64,000 bases of DNA, taken from assembly GCA_944412445.1 (NCBI GenBank), contig CALYBJ010000005.1, forward strand, positions 1 through 64,000. The letters run 5' to 3'. Below the pieces are notes generated by a model that saw nothing but the letters and a program-made list of their open reading frames with translations, had not been told where the DNA came from and did no database searches. The stretch comes from an uncultured Clostridia bacterium (GTDB lineage Bacteria; Bacillota; Clostridia; Oscillospirales; Acutalibacteraceae). This document shows, piece after piece, positions 60,068 through 64,000 of the stretch. Position 1 is the stretch's first letter. Every line of letters starts with the position of its first letter. The position numbers and the translations under genes are program-made.

Positions 60068-61540
60068 ATGAAAAAGAAATTTTTAAAAGTTACATCATTT
60101 GCACTTGCGGTTATTTTAGCCTTCGCAGGAATGTATTTTGTTTTTGATTTTAAATATCTTGACAGCGTTTTTAAAATGGATATGTTTTATAAGCAGGAGG
60201 AAAACACCGTTGATGTCCTTGTTTTAGGTTCAAGCCATGCGTATCAGGGCGTTAACACTGCCGTGCTCTGGAAGGAATACGGCATTGCGGCTTATGATTT
60301 ATGCGGAGCGGCTCAGCCTATTTACAATTCATATTATTACCTTGAAGAGGCTCTTAAAACCCAGACGCCAAAAGCAATAATTCTTGATCTTTACACTCTT
60401 CATTATGACACCGATTACAGCGAAACAAGCTTTGCCATTAAAAATACTTACGGCTTAAAATGGTCAAAAACAAAAATTGAAGCTATCAAAGCCAGCTTTG
60501 ACAGCGAGCAATGGGGAAATCAGTACTTCTTCAGTATTCTTCAGTATCACTCAAGATACAACGATTTAAACAAGATTGATTTTTATCCCTATCAGGCAAA
60601 TAAAGCCATGTATGAAAATCATAAAGGCTTTTACTGTTACTTCTATACAAAAGAGATAAATGAAGCTGATTTATCCGAAGTCAATTACGCCAATGTTCCC
60701 ACAGATAAAAATGTTTATTATTTAAATAAGATTATTGAGCTTGCAGAAAGCAAAAACATTCCTTTGATTTTTATTGCAATTCCCTTTGAAGCCGAAAATT
60801 ATCATGAAGGCTTTTTCAATTATGCAAAGGTAATAGCAAAAGCCGGAAATATTCCTTTTTATGATTTTCTTACCGATTATAAAGACGCTGTGAATATTGA
60901 TTATAAAACAGATTTCAGCGACAGCCAGCATTTGAATTACAAAGGCAACACTAAGCTTACGAGATTTCTCGGAGAAATGCTCAAGGAAAATTATAATATT
61001 CCCGACAACAGAGGAAATGAAAAATATTCTTCTTGGGAAAAGGACGCCCAGGTATATTATAATCAGCTTGAAAATCATGACACATCTCAGTTAACATACT
61101 TTCAGGCATATACAGCGGCATTTTCCAATGAGAGATATAAAATTATTGTAACATCTTCCGGATACAGTAAAGAAGAGCTGACTAACCAGCAGGAAAATAC
61201 GATAGATATGTTTTTTAAGTCCATAGGTATTTCAGAAGAAGAATATACTGCCGGAGGTGTATGGCTCTTTGAAAACGGAGAAAAAGTTTATTATAACGAC
61301 TGTTCAAAGAGCAGCTTTTCAAAAGCCGTTGAGCTGAGCCGCTTTGATGACGCATATATAAAGCCTGTTGAAAAACAGCTTGATGACGGTTCTGCCGTAA
61401 TCACAAACGGAATTTTTGTAAACAAAGAAGAACAGACTAAGGTTCGCAAAGGTATCAATGTTTACATTTACGATACTTTCACTCAATCAACAGTTGATTC
61501 AGTTGGCTATAATTTTGAAACAGGAAAATTAGTACAGTAA
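60068..61540 (+). CDS. SGNH-type (DltD/AlgX-like) acyltransferase partner
   Basis: 490 aa. An N-terminal anchor (VTSFALAVILAFAGMYFVF) is followed by an SGNH-hydrolase-like domain with the nucleophile block VLVLGSSHAYQGVNT and a C-terminal DSQHLNYKGN that provides the Asp-x-x-His dyad. The last 160 residues hold an unrecognised domain. With the MBOAT protein it likely forms an O-acetyl transfer pair acting on a surface glycan. ATG at 60068 follows ACGGAGAA, 19 bases after the MBOAT stop. Confidence 0.82.
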   Translation: MKKKFLKVTSFALAVILAFAGMYFVFDFKYLDSVFKMDMFYKQEENTVDVLVLGSSHAYQGVNTAVLWKEYGIAAYDLCGAAQPIYNSYYYLEEALKTQTPKAIILDLYTLHYDTDYSETSFAIKNTYGLKWSKTKIEAIKASFDSEQWGNQYFFSILQYHSRYNDLNKIDFYPYQANKAMYENHKGFYCYFYTKEINEADLSEVNYANVPTDKNVYYLNKIIELAESKNIPLIFIAIPFEAENYHEGFFNYAKVIAKAGNIPFYDFLTDYKDAVNIDYKTDFSDSQHLNYKGNTKLTRFLGEMLKENYNIPDNRGNEKYSSWEKDAQVYYNQLENHDTSQLTYFQAYTAAFSNERYKIIVTSSGYSKEELTNQQENTIDMFFKSIGISEEEYTAGGVWLFENGEKVYYNDCSKSSFSKAVELSRFDDAYIKPVEKQLDDGSAVITNGIFVNKEEQTKVRKGINVYIYDTFTQSTVDSVGYNFETGKLVQ

Positions 61541-61557
61541 AATAACTTAAAAAAACA

Positions 61558-61598
61558 ACAGACGAAGCTTTAGCATAATTAAGCTTCGTCTGTTTTAT
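61558..61598. terminator. Bidirectional terminator after the MBOAT-SGNH operon
   Basis: Stem AACAGACGAAGCTT / AAGCTTCGTCTGTT with a 10-base loop; convergent with the PfkB gene. Confidence 0.9.
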
Positions 61599-61613
61599 TA
61601 AACAAGGAGGTTT

Positions 61614-62513
61614 TTACTTTTCATCTTTATAAAATTCGTCGATATATGCTTCAACATCTTTTCTCGTGCCTTTAAAAGGTCCTGGAGTTTCCATTTTAAG
61701 AGATACTGTTGCTGTGGCATACAAAAGCGAATCCTTAATATTGTGCGTAAGACGCTCATTAATATACGCCGCAAAGGTTGTATCTCCCCTGCCCGTTCTG
61801 CCGCTTAAATTTCTTGATTTAATGGGACAGGCGTAAATTTGATTTCCGTCATAAGCTATTACTTCCGTATTGTGTGTGATTACAACTTCCTTGGAGCCCC
61901 AGGAATACAAAAGCTTAGCCGCTTCGTATCTGTCCTTGAGTCCGGTCATAATCTCGGCTTCCGCAGCGTCCGTCTTGAGATAATAAATATACGGAAGCAT
62001 CTCCATTTTATCTTTCCAGTCCTCAAAGTACATGGAGCCGTTATCCTCATCGTTAACATGTCTTAAACAGGTCTGAACATCAACCGCCACCTTGCCTCTT
62101 TTTGACATGGCTTTTATCATGTCGTTGCTGAAATCTCCGTAAACAAGTCCCGCGAAATGGTAAATATCAGCTGTTATATCATCGGGAATATCCTTTTCGC
62201 TGAACGGAGTTCCCTTGCTCTTGCAAACGCATATTCTTCTTTCCTTGTCTGCCGTAAGATAGTGATTATACATATCCGTCGACTTTTCGGAATCAATACA
62301 AATCAAATTTTCCTTGGGAATCGTAAAAGCGGCAAGTCTGTCCTGATCATTTTTTGCAACTCTTGTAATGGCAAGAACATTATGACCGAGACCGTATGCG
62401 GAAGCTGATGAATAAACAACCGCTCCTCCGGGGATTATAATTTCATTGTCCTGATAGTCAATGTTCTGATCAACGGTTATATGACCGATAATCACTGACG
62501 AATAATGCTTCAT
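61614..62513 (-). CDS. PfkB-family sugar/nucleoside kinase
   Basis: 299 aa from the ATG at 62513, which follows AAAGGAGAA and lies 14 bases past the preceding stop. Ribokinase fold: N-terminal GGAVVYSSASAYGLGHNV and the ATP/anion-hole motif GRTGRGDTTFAAYI (variant of DTxGAGD with Asp254-type catalytic residue). Substrate is not evident. The arginine-containing GRTGRGDT variant occurs in PfkB proteins of the inositol/adenosine-like subgroup. In an operon with a metallo-beta-lactamase-fold protein and a PI-PLC-like protein, which hints at an inositol- or phosphodiester-related role, an inference only. Confidence 0.8.
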   Translation of the reverse strand: MKHYSSVIIGHITVDQNIDYQDNEIIIPGGAVVYSSASAYGLGHNVLAITRVAKNDQDRLAAFTIPKENLICIDSEKSTDMYNHYLTADKERRICVCKSKGTPFSEKDIPDDITADIYHFAGLVYGDFSNDMIKAMSKRGKVAVDVQTCLRHVNDEDNGSMYFEDWKDKMEMLPYIYYLKTDAAEAEIMTGLKDRYEAAKLLYSWGSKEVVITHNTEVIAYDGNQIYACPIKSRNLSGRTGRGDTTFAAYINERLTHNIKDSLLYATATVSLKMETPGPFKGTRKDVEAYIDEFYKDEK

Positions 62514-62526
62514 TCTTTTTTCTCCT

Positions 62527-63216
62527 TTATAATTCATAGACTTTCAGCTCTTGGGCTGTTTCTATTTTATCCTCGCCGGAAAATTCTTTTTCAGGCGAAT
62601 AACCGGGACTGAGATGGGTGGCAATTATACGGACTCCGTATTCTCTGCTTATTTTTTTTGCATTTTCCACCGTCATATGCGGACCTTTGAAGCCCGCAGG
62701 CTTGCTGCAGTCTGCAAGTACACAGTCGGCGCCGTCTATCAAAGCCGGTATATTATCATTATAAAGTGTATCGCCCGTATATGCAAGAGTTTTTTCTCCT
62801 TTGATGCGGACGCCTAAGCACGGTACGGTATGTTTCATCCTGAAAAAAGTCAATGTAAAGCTTCCGGCAGTAAATTCACGGCCCTCACAAACATTTATAA
62901 CGGTGATATTTCTGTGTTCCGTTAATATTTTATACCACGGGCTGTCCTCATATTCTATAAACAATACAATTTTATGACCGATTTCTTCAAGAAGATACCT
63001 CAGCACAAGGAAATCGCTTGTATGATCGTAATGAAGATGCGAAATATAAAAATACTTTACTTTTCTGATATCGACAGCCTGTATAAGCCTTGAAAGAGTT
63101 CCTGCTCCCATATCAAGCACAAGACAGTCCTTTCCGTTTTCAACCAGATAAGAGCTTGCTGCGCCGGTGCCGGCTTTTCCGTAGGGGCCGTATTTTCCTA
63201 AAACAGTAAGCTTCAT
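62527..63216 (-). CDS. Metallo-beta-lactamase-fold hydrolase (RNase Z-like)
   Basis: 229 aa. Metal motif SHLHYDHTSD (HxHxDH), TGDTLYND Asp, and the C-terminal ATHLSPGY His. No exosite for tRNA is apparent; similar small proteins hydrolyse phosphodiesters or cyclic phosphates (PhnP-like). The ATG at 63216 is preferred to 63252 because it starts one base after the PI-PLC-like stop and gives the family opening MKLTVLGKYGPYG. Function unresolved. Confidence 0.85.
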   Translation of the reverse strand: MKLTVLGKYGPYGKAGTGAASSYLVENGKDCLVLDMGAGTLSRLIQAVDIRKVKYFYISHLHYDHTSDFLVLRYLLEEIGHKIVLFIEYEDSPWYKILTEHRNITVINVCEGREFTAGSFTLTFFRMKHTVPCLGVRIKGEKTLAYTGDTLYNDNIPALIDGADCVLADCSKPAGFKGPHMTVENAKKISREYGVRIIATHLSPGYSPEKEFSGEDKIETAQELKVYEL

Positions 63217-63217
63217 G

Positions 63218-64000
63218 TTATGTATAAAGCCCCAGATCGTAGGCGGCCTCATATTCTTCGTCTACAAGAGACTTAATAAGGTTGAGCCTTAAAATATCCC
63301 TGACCTTTGAATAATCGTATGTCATAAAGTCTCCGGCAATTATATTTACTTTTTCAAGTCTTTCCGGATTTATCGCAAGCTGCTCAATTATATGCTTGAA
63401 ATAGGGACGAACAGACATATCAAGCCTGTGAGGCGTTGTAAGCTTTACATCGGTTCCCGGATTTGGAGTCTGCTGTGTCTGGAACCAGTAAAAGCCCTCA
63501 GTTGAATTATTATCAAATATATCAATAATTCCTCTTGCAAAATCAGAAGCCAAGGAGCCGTATACTTTTTTATCCCAGGGAAGAATACAGGGACAGTCGC
63601 TGCTGTACTTATAGTCCTTTTTCTCATTGACAATAATATACCTCTTGCCGGATTTTCTGATATCACCCATTGTAACATCGCCGATATTTTCAAAATCCCA
63701 AAGAGCGTATTTTTCAGGCTCCAGATATTTTTCAATTAGTTCGTCAACCTTCTTTGGATCAGCGGTAAAATGCAGCTTTAGAGGGCCGAACTGCTGATTA
63801 TAATACTCTCTGATATCAAGAATTAAAAACTCAGAGTCGTTTTTATTAAGCATTTTTCTTATCTGATACAGCACCGCTTCAAAAGGCTCGCCCTTGGATA
63901 TTCCGTGAGAAACGATTATTGTACCGTCCTTTTTGGTATCAAGCCTTATACAGAAATGGCGTATTCCGTAATTAAACTGCGTGTAAAAATCATCGTCCTG
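63218..64000 (-). CDS. PI-PLC X-domain-like phosphodiesterase, cut by window edge
   Basis: Reading continues without a start through the right edge (64000), so the 5' end is missing; at least 260 residues are present. The first visible part QFNYGIRHFCIRLDTKKD followed by GTIIVSHGISKG matches the PI-PLC catalytic X region (Gly-Ile-Arg...His-Gly), then FLILDIREYY. The second half is divergent. Such enzymes cleave phosphatidylinositol or related lipids; cytosolic or secreted location cannot be told. First gene in the three-gene minus-strand operon. Confidence 0.7.
   Translation of the reverse strand, partial: QDDDFYTQFNYGIRHFCIRLDTKKDGTIIVSHGISKGEPFEAVLYQIRKMLNKNDSEFLILDIREYYNQQFGPLKLHFTADPKKVDELIEKYLEPEKYALWDFENIGDVTMGDIRKSGKRYIIVNEKKDYKYSSDCPCILPWDKKVYGSLASDFARGIIDIFDNNSTEGFYWFQTQQTPNPGTDVKLTTPHRLDMSVRPYFKHIIEQLAINPERLEKVNIIAGDFMTYDYSKVRDILRLNLIKSLVDEEYEAAYDLGLYT

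Overview
The window looks like one contiguous chromosomal segment of a low-GC, endospore-forming, strictly anaerobic Clostridia member, most likely an Oscillospirales/Ruminococcaceae-type gut or rumen bacterium. The basis is indirect: A+T-rich spacers with clear -35/-10 boxes and GGAGG-type ribosome binding sites, sporulation genes (spmA, spmB, spoVAE), a HrcA/CIRCE heat-shock operator, two dockerin-bearing secreted proteins, many lipoproteins, and an oxygen-sensitive flavin/iron-sulfur operon. There are no rRNA or tRNA genes, insertion sequences, phage genes or CRISPR arrays that I can see.

Layout. 1-2.4 kb (-): poorly recognised membrane protein, Cys-rich protein and lipoprotein. 2.7-11.4 kb (-): a nine-gene redox operon hdrB-hdrC-hdrA-flxD-flxC-flxB-flxA-tfrB-tfrA, i.e. 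a FlxABCD-HdrABC NADH-dependent electron-bifurcating module joined to a soluble fumarate-reductase-like flavoprotein and its iron-sulfur subunit. 11.7-13 kb (+): a secreted beta-rich protein ending in an amphipathic helix. 13-22.7 kb (-): lysA, engB, lon, a fused ABC ATPase-permease, and a large dockerin protein. 23-28.7 kb (+): purine salvage/uptake operon (xpt, BMP-type lipoprotein, ABC ATPase, two permeases). 28.8-30.7 kb: a micro-gene, three small unknown genes and a phosphoesterase. 30.7-32.2 kb (+): two membrane proteins of unknown substrate. 32.3-33.5 kb (+): a cluster of five micro-genes encoding 32-52 aa amphipathic helices. 33.5-38.5 kb: spmAB, an AbrB-like regulator, a Ser/Gly-repeat surface protein, a class B penicillin-binding protein and hpf. 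38.8-41.8 kb (+): preQ1 riboswitch-QueT-like transporter and a two-component system. 41.8-45.3 kb (-): folD, lgt, a CBS/CorC-type membrane protein. 45.5-51 kb (+): metallophosphoesterase, glycerate kinase, epimerase, GH28-like enzyme. 51-54.2 kb (-): PrsA-like lipoprotein and CIRCE-controlled htpG. 54.3-61.5 kb: phosphopantetheinyl transferase, spoVAE, rlmA-like methylase, dockerin-trypsin, lipoprotein, and an MBOAT/SGNH acyl-transfer pair. 61.6-64 kb (-): PfkB kinase, metallo-beta-lactamase-fold hydrolase and a PI-PLC-like protein cut by the window edge.

Two things deserve most attention. First, the micro-gene family (five genes at 32.4-33.4 kb plus one at 28.9 kb on the other strand): each has its own strong ribosome binding site and encodes a short amphipathic helix, mostly closed by a hydrophobic-Gly cap; the same pattern forms the C-terminus of the secreted protein at 11.7-13 kb. 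These look like an undescribed family of surface-active or membrane-associating peptides. Second, the flx-hdr-tfr operon suggests a soluble complex in which NADH oxidation is bifurcated between ferredoxin and reduction of fumarate or a similar enoate. Both functions are inferences from sequence only.
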